Shown piece after piece: positions 1-8,946 of a stretch of 64,000 bases of DNA. Both the position numbers and the translations under genes were made by a program. This DNA is from Enterococcus wangshanyuanii. Its GTDB lineage: Bacteria > Bacillota > Bacilli > Lactobacillales > Enterococcaceae. Location of the stretch: contig NZ_CP021874.1 of the NCBI RefSeq assembly GCF_002197645.1, positions 2,852,001 to 2,916,000 of the forward strand. The letters are read 5' to 3'. Within the stretch, counting starts at the first letter, position 1; each line of letters opens with the position of its first letter. Under the pieces are notes generated by a model. It was not told the origin of the DNA and made no database searches. It saw only the letters and a list, made by a program, of their open reading frames with translations.

Positions 1-1997
1 TAGAGGAGGCGCCAACAGAAAATGAATTAACGGAAGCATTAAAATATTATCCTGATCTTAAGCAAAATTTTTCTGAACGACTCTATCAAGATTCGGTGCA
101 AACTTTTCCTTCATTTGTTGATAATGGCGTTTCCAATTTTTCACAAATAGCTGAAAATATCCAATCAGTCAGTGACTATTATGCAGAGCTAACTGATTCG
201 AATCAAAGAATGGTATTCAATTCAGCAGTTCAGACAGCAGAAATCAATACAGAGCGAAAAGTCGTTAATCCAAATGATTGGGGCAGTCAGTCTACGATTC
301 AAATCAATGTTGCTTTGAAAAAAGAAGCAAAAGAACAAGCGGTAATTATTGTCGATGTAGATGGTCAAATCGATCATTTTGAACGTGCGCAGGATATTTC
401 GATCAACTATACGAATTATGATCCAGAAACGATGCTTACGCCATACTTGATTCTTAATTATAAACATTTTCCAACCTTCAATTTTAGCGGCAGTACCTTT
501 TTTCATGCGACCGCTTATCCAAGCTTACCGGGAGACGAAGAGTACAAGTTTGAAGGAAATCAAGGTATCTTTTTTGAAGGCAAATATGCCGATAAAGAAA
601 TTCCCTTAGTCAAATCAGACAGCCATACGATTCCAGCAGACTTAAAGGAAAGAACGTATAAAGTAGCGACACATCTTGTTCATAATTTTAATGATGAAGA
701 GCAGGAAATTCAATTTAGAAGTAATGCTTCCTTATTTATCGGTACCGTTTTTGCTCCAAGAGCTTCTGTCTTTCTTGATGATACACAAGGAAAGGTGCTT
801 GGGAGTGTGATTTCAGGGCGTGATATCCATACAAATATGTCGATCAGCGCTGAGGAAAGTGATGCGACGTTTGATTATAATGACTTTCCAGATTTTGGAG
901 ATATTGTTGGCGGAGAGGAGCTGGAAGCACCGATCAAAACAGGTAGTCGCTTTGATTATATGGGCTCTGAGAAAAAGCTGTTGTATCGTATTTCGCAAAA
1001 AATCCCAGCTTATTCTCAACAAAAACCGATCCAAAATATGGAAATCATCGATCAGCTAGCGCCAGAACTGGTCGTGTCCGTTCAAGATATTGTGATCAAA
1101 GATGAGCTGGGCACGAATGTGACAAATCGTTTCACCATAAATAAAAACGAGGCAAATGAACTGAGGATCTCGGCCAATTCCGAGAGCTTAGACGATAGCC
1201 GTTTTTATGGGCAGACCTATACTGTTGATTTAATTGGCAGTGTACAAATTGCTCAAGAAATTTTGGCAGATCTTACTAGCGATAAGTTTTTGATTCCGAA
1301 TACAGCGACAGTTACTTTAAATCAAGAGGAAAAGACGAGCAATGAAGCTTTGCTTGAGGCAGATTTAGTTCAAGGCAAACCAGTGACAGTAAAATACGTA
1401 AATGAGGATGGACAGGAAATAGCACCTGAAACAACCATAATTGGTCGAATCGGCAAGAACTATCAGACGAAAGCGGAAAGCATTTCGGGCTATACGCTGA
1501 TCAGACAACCGGAAAATGATTCAGGAACGATTTCTAACGAAGAACAGACAGTCATTTATCGTTATCAAGGACAGCTTGCTTTTTCTTCTGTTCCAGCACA
1601 ACTTAGCTTTGGGACTCATGAGCTGTCTGCAGAAAATAAAGAATATGCAATCGAATCAATGGATCAGGATATCATCATAAAGGATACACGAACATTGGGT
1701 TCTAATTGGCAGTTACGCGCTACATTAGATAAACCATTGACAGGTGAGCGTACTCAAGCGGTATTGCCAGATGCATTAGTTTACACGGACGGCAGTCAAA
1801 CACAGACTTTACATGCAAACACGTCTACAGTTATTCATTCGGCGGTGACAACGACGCATGATGAGTGTAATGTCAGTCAAGGATGGACAGCTTCAGAACG
1901 TGGCTTGAAGGTCAATGTGAAATCAGGCGAAGCACGGGCTGACCGATATTCAGGAGAAATTCGTTGGGAATTGTATGATGTTGTCGCAAATGAGTAA
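1..1997 (+). CDS. WxL-domain surface protein with choice-of-anchor-A and MucBP regions (5' partial)
   Basis: The reading frame is open from base 3, with no start codon in the window, so the N-terminus and signal peptide lie upstream. In order I see a region typical of choice-of-anchor A proteins (FIGTVFAPRASVFLDD, then GKVLGSVISGRDI), a MucBP-like repeat (VKYVNEDGQEIAPETTIIG to VIYRYQG), and a C-terminal WxL domain with both signature motifs (NWQLRA and IRWELYDV). WxL domains bind peptidoglycan non-covalently, so this is expected to be a surface-exposed adhesin or matrix-binding protein. It is followed closely by three more genes of a WxL locus. The domain calls are from motif recognition. 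The ligand is unknown. Confidence 0.85.
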   Translation, partial: EEAPTENELTEALKYYPDLKQNFSERLYQDSVQTFPSFVDNGVSNFSQIAENIQSVSDYYAELTDSNQRMVFNSAVQTAEINTERKVVNPNDWGSQSTIQINVALKKEAKEQAVIIVDVDGQIDHFERAQDISINYTNYDPETMLTPYLILNYKHFPTFNFSGSTFFHATAYPSLPGDEEYKFEGNQGIFFEGKYADKEIPLVKSDSHTIPADLKERTYKVATHLVHNFNDEEQEIQFRSNASLFIGTVFAPRASVFLDDTQGKVLGSVISGRDIHTNMSISAEESDATFDYNDFPDFGDIVGGEELEAPIKTGSRFDYMGSEKKLLYRISQKIPAYSQQKPIQNMEIIDQLAPELVVSVQDIVIKDELGTNVTNRFTINKNEANELRISANSESLDDSRFYGQTYTVDLIGSVQIAQEILADLTSDKFLIPNTATVTLNQEEKTSNEALLEADLVQGKPVTVKYVNEDGQEIAPETTIIGRIGKNYQTKAESISGYTLIRQPENDSGTISNEEQTVIYRYQGQLAFSSVPAQLSFGTHELSAENKEYAIESMDQDIIIKDTRTLGSNWQLRATLDKPLTGERTQAVLPDALVYTDGSQTQTLHANTSTVIHSAVTTTHDECNVSQGWTASERGLKVNVKSGEARADRYSGEIRWELYDVVANE

Positions 1998-2010
1998 TAG
2001 GAGTATTGAT

Positions 2011-2277
2011 GTGAACAGTAGAAAAAAAGGACTTGTCTATCTACTTCTGATAGGAATTTGTTTTAGTCAACAAATGACTACAGTTGATGCATATGCTGCA
2101 AAAGGAAAAGCAACAGTGGGCTTTTATGAAGTAGAAAAAGGACAAGCACGTCAAAAATTCCCTCTCACAGGGGAAAAACAATCTACCGTACCGATAGTAA
2201 AAACAGGCATATCCATTCTAATCGTAACAATTGGAATGTTTGCATATAGAAATTTAACAAACGAGGAGCGAATTTAG
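2011..2277 (+). CDS. Small LPXTG-like anchored protein of WxL locus
   Basis: About 88 residues. I chose the GTG at 2011 because AGGAG at 1999-2003 sits at normal spacing and the protein then begins directly with a signal peptide (MNSRKKGLVYLLLIGICF); an in-frame ATG at 1975 would overlap the upstream gene and has no ribosome site. After a short mature region comes a sortase signal FPLTGE, a hydrophobic segment and a short charged tail. The motif departs from LPXTG at its first two positions. Small sortase-anchored proteins of this kind are regular members of WxL clusters. Its stop is directly adjacent to the next start, so the two are translated together. Confidence 0.8.
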   Translation: MNSRKKGLVYLLLIGICFSQQMTTVDAYAAKGKATVGFYEVEKGQARQKFPLTGEKQSTVPIVKTGISILIVTIGMFAYRNLTNEERI

Positions 2278-2862
2278 ATGAAAGCAAACAAAATTTTTGT
2301 AGGAATAGTAACAGTTATGATGGTGTTGAGTACTAGTGTACTTGCCAATGCCGAAGAGGTTGACAATAAAGACTCAAAAAGTGATGTAGGTTTCACAACA
2401 CCGACACAAGGAGCACTGACTTTAGTCAATGTCGCAGACTTTGATTTTGGTTCTAACCCTATTTCAGCAAAAGATGAAGTCTATAAAAACAAAGCAGAAA
2501 CAATAACTACAGTACAGGATATTCGCGGAACAGAAGCTGGCTGGACAGTCCAAGTTGCACAAAATGGACAATTTAAAGCGGATGAAAAAGAATTGACGAA
2601 TGCCCAAATGACATTAAAAACACCTACGATTTCAGCAGATTCATCAAGCTCAGCAACTGCAAAAACAGACGTCGTATTGAACACTGATGGGTCAGGAGCA
2701 ACGATTTTAGCAGCAGCTGCTGAACAAGGAAACGGTGTGACGATCGAAAGTTTTGCTCAAGATGCGGTGACCTTGGAAGTTCCAGGCAAAACAACGAAAG
2801 TAGCAAAACAATATGAAACAACACTGACTTGGACACTTTTAGACCAACCAGAGAATAATTAA
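2278..2862 (+). CDS. WxL domain-containing surface protein
   Basis: A 194-residue secreted protein. It has an N-terminal signal peptide (MKANKIFVGIVTVMMVLSTSVLANA) and then essentially one WxL domain, with motifs GWTVQVA in the middle and LTWTLLD near the end. The start ATG abuts the stop of the small FPLTG protein, and GAGGAG lies just upstream. Proteins with a single WxL domain attach to the cell wall through that domain and probably assemble with the DUF916/DUF3324 protein encoded next. The family assignment is secure; the biological ligand is not visible. Confidence 0.9.
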   Translation: MKANKIFVGIVTVMMVLSTSVLANAEEVDNKDSKSDVGFTTPTQGALTLVNVADFDFGSNPISAKDEVYKNKAETITTVQDIRGTEAGWTVQVAQNGQFKADEKELTNAQMTLKTPTISADSSSSATAKTDVVLNTDGSGATILAAAAEQGNGVTIESFAQDAVTLEVPGKTTKVAKQYETTLTWTLLDQPENN

Positions 2863-2872
2863 CCTTTTTTAT

Positions 2873-2921
2873 TTAGAAGCAAAGGCAGCAGATAAAACAG
2901 CAGTTTTTGCTTCTATTTTTT
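2873..2921 (+). terminator. Hairpin between WxL gene and DUF916 gene
   Basis: TAGAAGCAAA pairs with TTTGCTTCTA across a loop of about 20 bases and is followed by a short T run. It could partly terminate transcription after the WxL gene and so lower expression of the membrane-anchored partner downstream. No strong separate promoter is obvious before 2976. Confidence 0.5.
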
Positions 2922-2975
2922 ACTTGATAACGTGATGACGGCATTATACATAGCAATAAAAATGGAGGAATCAAT

Positions 2976-4028
2976 ATGTTGAAAAAAGTACTTAGTATTT
3001 TGATGATGGTAATGGGATTTATCTGCATCAGCATTATAGGAACCATGTCGGGATGGGCGCAAGAAGCAGAATATGAAGTAAAGGCTGTACCTTCTTCTGC
3101 ACAAGTAGATACAACGAAAACATACTTTGACTTACGTTTGAAACCAGAGGAGCAGCATACAGTCACGGTTGCAATAACCAATCGATCTGACAGAGCATTG
3201 ACGATCGATACAGCAGTCAAAACAGCAACAACGAATACAAATGGTGTCGTAGAATATATCAATAGTGATGAAAATAAGTCTGTAAAGCTGTCATATGATC
3301 TAAGTCAGCTTGTTCAGACAGCAACTAAAAAAGTCCCATTAGCTCCACATGAGACAAAAAATGTAGACTATACGATCACGATGCCAAAACAAGCGTTTTC
3401 TGGTCTATTATCTGGCGGCATAATCTTTACAAGTGAAGAAAATGCTCATCCGAAAGACTCGAAAGCTGATGTTACGATCAACAATCAATTTGGTTATGTC
3501 ATTGCATTGGTTTTACATGGGGAAAAGGAAGTTTCTTCTGATTTGCAATTAGCAGGTATTCATTTAGGACAGGTCAATAATCGCAATGTTGTATTTGCTC
3601 AATTAGAAAATCCTGAGGCTGCTTATTTGAATCGCTTGAACCTCAGCGCAAAAATCAAAAAGAAAAATACGAATACGGTGCTTTATGAAGCAAGTCAACA
3701 TGATTTACAGATGGCACCAAATTCACAGTTCAATTATCCGATAAATTTAGAAGAAACAGCGTTTAAAGCTGGCAAATATAGTTTAACGATCCATGCAGAA
3801 TCTAAAGGCAGAACCTGGGATTTCGAGGAAGACTTTGAAATCAAGGCTAAAGAAGCAAAACAATTGAATAACCAAGCATATATTCATGAAAATACAGTAA
3901 ATTATTGGTGGTACATTCTTTTAGTGCTCGTGTTACTGCTAGTTACTTTCATTATTTATAGCTATAGAAAAAGACAGAAAAAAATCAAAGCGTTGGAAAA
4001 TCAGGTAGAAGAATTGAAGAGAAAATAG
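2976..4028 (+). CDS. WxL-interacting protein, DUF916 plus DUF3324, membrane-anchored
   Basis: 350 residues. A signal peptide at the N-terminus (cleavage near GWAQEAEYE) is followed by two immunoglobulin-like halves matching the DUF916 and DUF3324 pattern (TYFDLRLKPEEQHTVTVAI; GLLSGGIIFTSEE; NNQFGYVIALVL). A transmembrane helix near the C-terminus (WWYILLVLVLLLVTFIIYSY) precedes a basic coiled tail. In WxL loci this family binds WxL proteins and peptidoglycan and tethers the complex to the membrane. GGAGG precedes the ATG at good spacing. It is the last gene of the cluster, ahead of a strong terminator. Confidence 0.92.
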   Translation: MLKKVLSILMMVMGFICISIIGTMSGWAQEAEYEVKAVPSSAQVDTTKTYFDLRLKPEEQHTVTVAITNRSDRALTIDTAVKTATTNTNGVVEYINSDENKSVKLSYDLSQLVQTATKKVPLAPHETKNVDYTITMPKQAFSGLLSGGIIFTSEENAHPKDSKADVTINNQFGYVIALVLHGEKEVSSDLQLAGIHLGQVNNRNVVFAQLENPEAAYLNRLNLSAKIKKKNTNTVLYEASQHDLQMAPNSQFNYPINLEETAFKAGKYSLTIHAESKGRTWDFEEDFEIKAKEAKQLNNQAYIHENTVNYWWYILLVLVLLLVTFIIYSYRKRQKKIKALENQVEELKRK

Positions 4029-4030
4029 CA

Positions 4031-4090
4031 TAAAAAAATCCCTTGCTTGAAGAATATGTTTTTTTATTCTCTAAGCGAGGGATTTTTTTC
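4031..4090. terminator. Bidirectional terminator, WxL locus / TauE permease
   Basis: AAAAAATCCCTTGCTT pairs with AAGCGAGGGATTTTTT (one wobble), with additional pairing of GAAGAATA to TATTCTC inside. T runs on both strands let it stop both converging genes. Confidence 0.85.
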
Positions 4091-4881
4091 TAGAAACTGG
4101 CGTGTACAATCATCCATAAATTATAAGCATTCAATACAATAACGAAAAAAACGACAAGACTGTAAATCTGAGCAACATGTTGCTCGGATATTTTTTTACT
4201 TAACAAGCCACCAACATAGCCGCCTAATAGAGCCGCTGGAATAATTGCCCATAACATAGTCAGATCAAAGGAATCAAAACCTGTTGAAAAACCAATGGTT
4301 CCTAATTTCGCAAGTTGTGAGAAGAAAATGGTGATGATGGAATAAACCGTAGCAGATTTAATGTTCATGCCGAAAAAGAAAATCAAACAAGCCACGTTGA
4401 TCGGTCCGCCGCCAATCCCAAGAAAAGTCGATAAAATTCCTAAGAAAAGCCCAACTGAAACAAAAACGAACATGCGTCTAAAATGAAACTGCCAATGAGA
4501 AAATCGATTATAAATGAGTACGAGAACTAAGGTGACCAACATGATACTATACTGCATCACTTGAACTTGGCTTTGATCTGAAGCTGCTGCTAAAGCTTGA
4601 TTGAGCAGCAAATCTCCAATCATTCCGCCAATCAATGATCCTGCTGAAATTCCTGCCGCCTTTTTCCATTGAATTTGAAGGCCATTTTGGTACTGCTTGT
4701 AAGTAGAGGAAATAGCCATCGTAAAAACAGCGACACTTGAATAAAAGGCAATGGTATTTAATGAATGGTATCCGAGAAAGTCCAAAGCAGGCTTGATAAT
4801 CACGCCACCGCCCATACCAGATAAAGCGCCTACTGTATTGGAAAGAAAAATTGTAACGAAGTAAATCAGTAATACCTTCAT
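4090..4881 (-). CDS. TauE/SafE family (DUF81) membrane permease
   Basis: 263 residues with about seven or eight hydrophobic helices and the two glycine/proline-rich repeats typical of the family (NTVGALSGMGGGVIIKPAL in the first half, FLGIGGGPINVACLIFF in the second). Members export or import sulfite, sulfoacetate or other small organosulfur anions; the substrate cannot be read from sequence. It is transcribed alone, convergent to the WxL locus and divergent from the MurNAc-type PTS operon. A purine-rich ribosome site (CAGGAG) precedes the ATG. Confidence 0.88.
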   Translation of the reverse strand: MKVLLIYFVTIFLSNTVGALSGMGGGVIIKPALDFLGYHSLNTIAFYSSVAVFTMAISSTYKQYQNGLQIQWKKAAGISAGSLIGGMIGDLLLNQALAAASDQSQVQVMQYSIMLVTLVLVLIYNRFSHWQFHFRRMFVFVSVGLFLGILSTFLGIGGGPINVACLIFFFGMNIKSATVYSIITIFFSQLAKLGTIGFSTGFDSFDLTMLWAIIPAALLGGYVGGLLSKKISEQHVAQIYSLVVFFVIVLNAYNLWMIVHASF

Positions 4882-4944
4882 AAAACCACTCCTGAATCTT
4901 TTTATTCTAGTGTATCATAAAAGAAATTCAATTTCATTTAATTT

Positions 4945-4973
4945 TATTATTAATAATAACTTGAAATATAATT
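4945..4973 (+). promoter_or_regulatory. Candidate promoter and operator of the MurNAc-type PTS operon
   Basis: A perfect 16-base palindrome TTATTATTAATAATAA at 4945-4960 lies directly before a TATAAT box at 4968-4973. Further out, GAAATTCAA and TTGAAATATAATTTC form a looser dyad around it. The operon encodes its own RpiR/MurR regulator, so this is a plausible binding site. The assignment is inferred from position and symmetry only. Confidence 0.45.
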
Positions 4974-5033
4974 TCTTTCGTGATATCCTACAGGTGTAAA
5001 AAGAAAACGTATTCAAGAGGGGAGCAAAAAGCA

Positions 5034-5837
5034 ATGACAGTATCGATCGGTATTATTTTAATTTTATGTCTTTACACAGTTGTCGGTGTTCTTGACCAAA
5101 TTTCCATTCAAATTGGTCCTTATACACCACTGTTTGCTGCAACATTTACAGGATTAGTTTTAGGGGATGTTCAAACAGGCTTGATGATTGGGGCAACATT
5201 ACAACTAATGACTCTAGGGGTAGCAACCTATGGCGGAGCAACAGTTCCGGATTTTCTATCAGGAGCGATTATGGGGACGGCTTACGCGATTATTTCCGGT
5301 AAAGGGGCTGAATATGGCATTGGTGTTGCTGTACCGATTGGCCTACTATTGACGCAATTAGATATTGTAGGCAGAATGGCCAATACATTTTTCCAACATA
5401 AAGCAGATCGTTATGCAGAAGAAGGGAATTACAAAGGAGTAGAACGTTGTAATGTATTAGGGATTTTTCCGTGGACACTTTCTCGTGTGATCCCAGTTTT
5501 TATTGGACTGGCTTTTGGAGAACAAGTTGTAAACGCTATTAATAATTGGATTCCAGTTTGAGTAATGAGTGGTTTGAAAGCGGCCGGTGCTATTCTACCT
5601 GCGATGGGGATCGCTATTTTGATGCGTTACTTACCGATCAAAACATATTGGCCGTATTTCATTATTGGTTTTGTTCTGTTAGCATACGGTGCGCAATTCT
5701 TCTCTGTCTTAGGCGTTGCATTAGTCGGTTTAGCATTGGCAGCAATTTATGTAATGAATCAAAATAAAGGCGGTGCCGCTACAACTAGCGGAGCAGTCGT
5801 TTATGAAGACGATGAGGAGGTTGAAATCGATGACTAA
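5034..5837 (+). pseudogene. Mannose-family PTS IIC component, interrupted by in-frame TGA
   Basis: The frame starting at ATG 5034 (ribosome site GAGGGGAG) encodes a typical mannose/fructose/sorbose-family IIC membrane protein, with the family signature region LFAATFTGLVLGDVQTGLM and several membrane helices. It stops at TGA 5559-5561. The same frame continues without shift from GTA 5562 through the expected last third of IIC (VMSGLKAAGAILPAMGIAIL, more helices, acidic tail) to TAA at 5837. A single substitution, most simply TGG to TGA, explains this. The downstream half could restart at ATG 5565 but has no ribosome site. The IID start overlaps the true IIC end by 8 bases, as in intact operons. 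Unless read through, sugar import by this PTS should fail. Confidence 0.88.
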
Positions 5838-6648
5838 CAAATTAACAAAAAATGATATCAACAAAGTATATGTCCGCAACCTTTTTGGCTATCAGTGGGG
5901 CTGGAACTACGAAAAAATGCAAGGATTAGGTTATTCATGGGTGATGATGCCCGCATTGAAGCGCTTGTACAGTGATGATCCAGAAGCCATGAAAAAAGCC
6001 TTGAAAACCCATCTAGGCTTTATGAATACGACACCTGCGATGTCTCATTTGATCGTGGGGGCAGATATGGCTTTAGAAGAAGAAGTCGGAATGAAAGATG
6101 AAACAGCGATCACCGGACTGAAAACAGGTCTGATGGGGCCTTTTGCGGGTGTGGGCGATACTATTTTTATCGCTATTTACCGAGCAATCGTTTTTTCAAT
6201 TGCGGCTTATATGGCGCAAGGCGGTCAAATTGTTGGCTTACTCATCCCGCTGATCGCAGGTGCTGTAGTGTTGTGGGTTCGCTATAAGTTTACTTGGATC
6301 GGTTATCATCAAGGAAAGAAAATAGCGACAGAATTCGCTGATAAAATGAAATTATTTACACAAGGCGCTGCTATTTTAGGGTTAACGGTTGTCGGCGGCT
6401 TAATTCCGTCCGTTATTACGTATCAGCTGGATTTGACGTATAAAATGGGCGATGTGACATTGTCGGTTCAAGAAATGTTGGATAAAGTTTTACCAGCCTT
6501 GATTCCATTAGGGATCGTTCTTTTATCCTATTGGTTATTAGGAAAAAAGAAAATGAATTCCACCCGTTTGATTTTCGTGTTGATTTTTATTGGGATGATT
6601 TTAGGCAATTTACAGCCAATGTTGGCTTGGGTTGGCAGTTTATTTTAA
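5830..6648 (+). CDS. Mannose-family PTS IID component
   Basis: 272 residues from ATG 5830, chosen because GAGGAGG at 5815-5821 precedes it; longer in-frame starts lie inside IIC. The protein has the family N-terminus (LTKNDINKVYVRNLFGYQWGWNYEKMQGLGYSW), the region GLKTGLMGPFAGVGDTIF, and C-terminal hydrophobic segments. With IIC it forms the membrane channel that moves the sugar while IIB phosphorylates it. Its job depends on IIC, which is interrupted here. It is followed after 30 bases by IIB. Confidence 0.93.
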   Translation: MTNKLTKNDINKVYVRNLFGYQWGWNYEKMQGLGYSWVMMPALKRLYSDDPEAMKKALKTHLGFMNTTPAMSHLIVGADMALEEEVGMKDETAITGLKTGLMGPFAGVGDTIFIAIYRAIVFSIAAYMAQGGQIVGLLIPLIAGAVVLWVRYKFTWIGYHQGKKIATEFADKMKLFTQGAAILGLTVVGGLIPSVITYQLDLTYKMGDVTLSVQEMLDKVLPALIPLGIVLLSYWLLGKKKMNSTRLIFVLIFIGMILGNLQPMLAWVGSLF

Positions 6649-6678
6649 AAAAATAGTATATAATAGGAGAGATTTAGT

Positions 6679-7155
6679 ATGACAATTGTACATGCACGAG
6701 TAGATGAGCGTTTAATTCACGGACAAGTAGCTACTGTTTGGACCAATACTGTGGGTGCTCAAAGAATCATGGTGGTAAATGACTTAGCGGTCAAAGATCA
6801 GCTACAAATCGGTGCTCTAAAAATGGCCAAACCAGCGGGTGTCAAATTATCTATTTTATCTAAACGAAAAGCCATTGAAAAAATTTTAGCAGGAAATTAT
6901 GAAGATGAGAAAGTATTCTTGATCACCAAAGATATTGCTGATATGGCTGCTTTGATCGACGGTGGCATACCATTGAAAACCTTTAATATCGGCAATATAT
7001 CACAAAAAGAGGGTAGTAAAGCCATTAAAAAATCTGTTGCATTGACAGAGGAAGATATACAAACGATTCATCGATTAATCAGCCAAGGTGTAACGATCAC
7101 AGCGCAAATGATTCCATCAGAGCCGGATGAATCAATTTTAACTTTCATAAAATAG
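6679..7155 (+). CDS. Mannose-family PTS IIB component
   Basis: 158 residues, the normal length for a free-standing IIB of the mannose/fructose/sorbose family. The phosphorylated histidine is in the signature VDERLIHGQVATVW near the N-terminus. The protein takes phosphate from IIA and passes it to the incoming sugar. AGGAGAG precedes the ATG. It sits between IID and the RpiR regulator in one operon, with IIA encoded separately at the far end, after the etherase. Confidence 0.94.
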   Translation: MTIVHARVDERLIHGQVATVWTNTVGAQRIMVVNDLAVKDQLQIGALKMAKPAGVKLSILSKRKAIEKILAGNYEDEKVFLITKDIADMAALIDGGIPLKTFNIGNISQKEGSKAIKKSVALTEEDIQTIHRLISQGVTITAQMIPSEPDESILTFIK

Positions 7156-7171
7156 AAATGGAGATGAGAAG

Positions 7172-8023
7172 ATGGATCCGATCCGTTCAATCAGACAAAA
7201 ATATAAGGATTTTTCTAAAGTAAATAAAAGAATAGCAGATTATATATTGAAGGATCCGACCCGTCTTCTCTCATTGACGGCCAATGAAATTGCCGGTAAT
7301 AGTGAAACATCGCCAGCTTCTGTGACACGTTTTTCGAAACAGCTAGGTTTTGACAGCTGGGAAGAGCTGAAGCTATCGATTGCAGCGAAACAGGCAACAG
7401 GGAATGGCAAAAAAGATATTGATCCAATCATAGCAGCAGATGATTCGGTAGATACGATTTGTATGAAGGTAGAGTCGTTATTAAATGCAACGATCGAAGA
7501 CTTATTTTATACCGTAGATAAACAAGCTTTGCAACGAGCTATTACTCATGTAAAAAAAGCGGAGAAAATCCATTTAGTAGGCATTGGTGCGTCATCGCTT
7601 ACGACATACAATCTGTATCACAAGTTTAATCGAGCAGGCCGTCAAGCAATTTTTAATTATGATAGTCATATGATGTTAGAGTTTTTAAACTATGCGACTG
7701 ACCGAGATATTTTGATTGCTGTATCCTATAGTGGATTAACGAAAGAAGCATTGATTGCCAGTGAAATTGCGAAGAAAAAAGGCGCAACAGTCATTTTCAT
7801 TACCAGTAATGATGGAGAAACAGTCCGCTCATTAAGTGATGAAGTATTGCTTGTTCCTAATAACGAACATCTGATTCGCGTGGGGGCAATCTCTTCGATC
7901 GCTTCTTCTATGGCAGTGGGAGATGTCTTGTATCTAGGATCGATCCAAGATGATCTAGACACAGATATTGAGCGAAATATGATCGAGACCAGTGATCTTG
8001 TCAGCCGTCTAAAAGAGAAGTAG
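7172..8023 (+). CDS. MurR/RpiR family transcriptional regulator
   Basis: 283 residues. An N-terminal RpiR helix-turn-helix domain (ADYILKDPTRLLSLTANEIA; SPASVTRFSKQLGFDSWEELK) is followed by a SIS phosphosugar-binding domain (KIHLVGIGASSLTTYNLYHKF; DRDILIAVSYSG). It lies inside the operon directly upstream of the MurNAc-6-phosphate etherase with a gap of about ten bases, so it probably senses MurNAc-6-P or a related phosphosugar. Its likely operator is the palindrome before IIC. Whether it represses or activates is not decidable here. Confidence 0.9.
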   Translation: MDPIRSIRQKYKDFSKVNKRIADYILKDPTRLLSLTANEIAGNSETSPASVTRFSKQLGFDSWEELKLSIAAKQATGNGKKDIDPIIAADDSVDTICMKVESLLNATIEDLFYTVDKQALQRAITHVKKAEKIHLVGIGASSLTTYNLYHKFNRAGRQAIFNYDSHMMLEFLNYATDRDILIAVSYSGLTKEALIASEIAKKKGATVIFITSNDGETVRSLSDEVLLVPNNEHLIRVGAISSIASSMAVGDVLYLGSIQDDLDTDIERNMIETSDLVSRLKEK

Positions 8024-8034
8024 GGGTGTGCAGT

Positions 8035-8925
8035 ATGAAGTTAGAAGGATTGACAACAGAAGCCAGAAATGAAGCGACAAAAAATATCGATCAACGATCA
8101 ACGATCGAAATGGTCACGCTGATCAACCAAGAAGATCAAAAAGTTGCTGAAGCGATTCAAAAAGTCTTACCGAAAATTGCTGAAGCGATCGATGCAGCAT
8201 CAGAACGGTTTAAAAAAGGGGGCCGTTTGATCTATTGTGGTGCAGGAACTTCTGGACGTTTAGGCGCTTTAGATGCAATTGAATTGACACCAACATACAG
8301 TGTTCCACCTGAGCGTGCCTTTGGTCTTTTAGCAGGTGGTGAAAAAGCGATGTATCAAGCTATTGAAGGAGCAGAGGACTCAAAGGAATTAGCGATTGAA
8401 GATTTGAAAAAGCACCAACTAACAGCACAGGATGTAGTGATTGCGATTGCCGCTAGCGGGCGCACACCATACGCGATTTCAGCGATTGAATACGGGCAAG
8501 AAGTTGGCGCATTGACAATTTCTGTGACGTGTAATGATGTAAGTCCGATGAATCAAATAGCAGAAATTGGTATTGCACCGATCGTGGGGCCAGAAGTTAT
8601 TACAGGCTCAACAAGAATGAAAGCGGGCTCCGCTCAAAAGATGGTCTTAAACATGTTTTCGACAGGTATCATGATCAAAATCGGGAATATCTATCAAAAT
8701 TTAATGGTGAATGTGCAGCCAACGAATGAAAAATTAGTGCAGCGTGCAGCTAACATCATCAAAGAAGCGGCTGAAATTGATGAAGAACAGGCGAAAGAAT
8801 ATTTACAAGCTGCTCACTTAGAAGTTGCACCAGCGATCGTTATGGCTAAAGCAGCTGTTGATTACCAGCAAGCCAAACAACTATTGGCAGAACATGAAGG
8901 ACGTATATCAGAAGTTTTAACATAA
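8035..8925 (+). CDS. murQ: N-acetylmuramic acid 6-phosphate etherase
   Basis: About 296 residues from ATG 8035 (AGGGG at 8022-8026; an in-frame GTG nine bases earlier is too close to the ribosome site). MurQ cleaves the lactyl ether of MurNAc-6-P to give GlcNAc-6-P and D-lactate in the cytoplasm during peptidoglycan sugar recycling. The SIS domain is clear (RLIYCGAGTSGRLGALDAIE; VVIAIAASGRTPYAISAIEY), as is the family motif GSTRMKAGSAQKMVLNM. It is embedded between the regulator and PTS IIA, which identifies the operon as a MurNAc or MurNAc-containing sugar pathway. Confidence 0.95.
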   Translation: MKLEGLTTEARNEATKNIDQRSTIEMVTLINQEDQKVAEAIQKVLPKIAEAIDAASERFKKGGRLIYCGAGTSGRLGALDAIELTPTYSVPPERAFGLLAGGEKAMYQAIEGAEDSKELAIEDLKKHQLTAQDVVIAIAASGRTPYAISAIEYGQEVGALTISVTCNDVSPMNQIAEIGIAPIVGPEVITGSTRMKAGSAQKMVLNMFSTGIMIKIGNIYQNLMVNVQPTNEKLVQRAANIIKEAAEIDEEQAKEYLQAAHLEVAPAIVMAKAAVDYQQAKQLLAEHEGRISEVLT

Positions 8926-8946
8926 ATGAGGTGAAAAGAGGAAGTT

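Noticed and set aside
820..1059. Open frame inside the choice-of-anchor gene
   Set aside because: It lies in another frame of a clearly coding gene and has no ribosome site.
5559..5561. TGA in IIC as a selenocysteine codon
   Set aside because: There is no selenium-related context, the residue is in a membrane transporter, and no typical downstream stem-loop is evident; a nonsense change is simpler.
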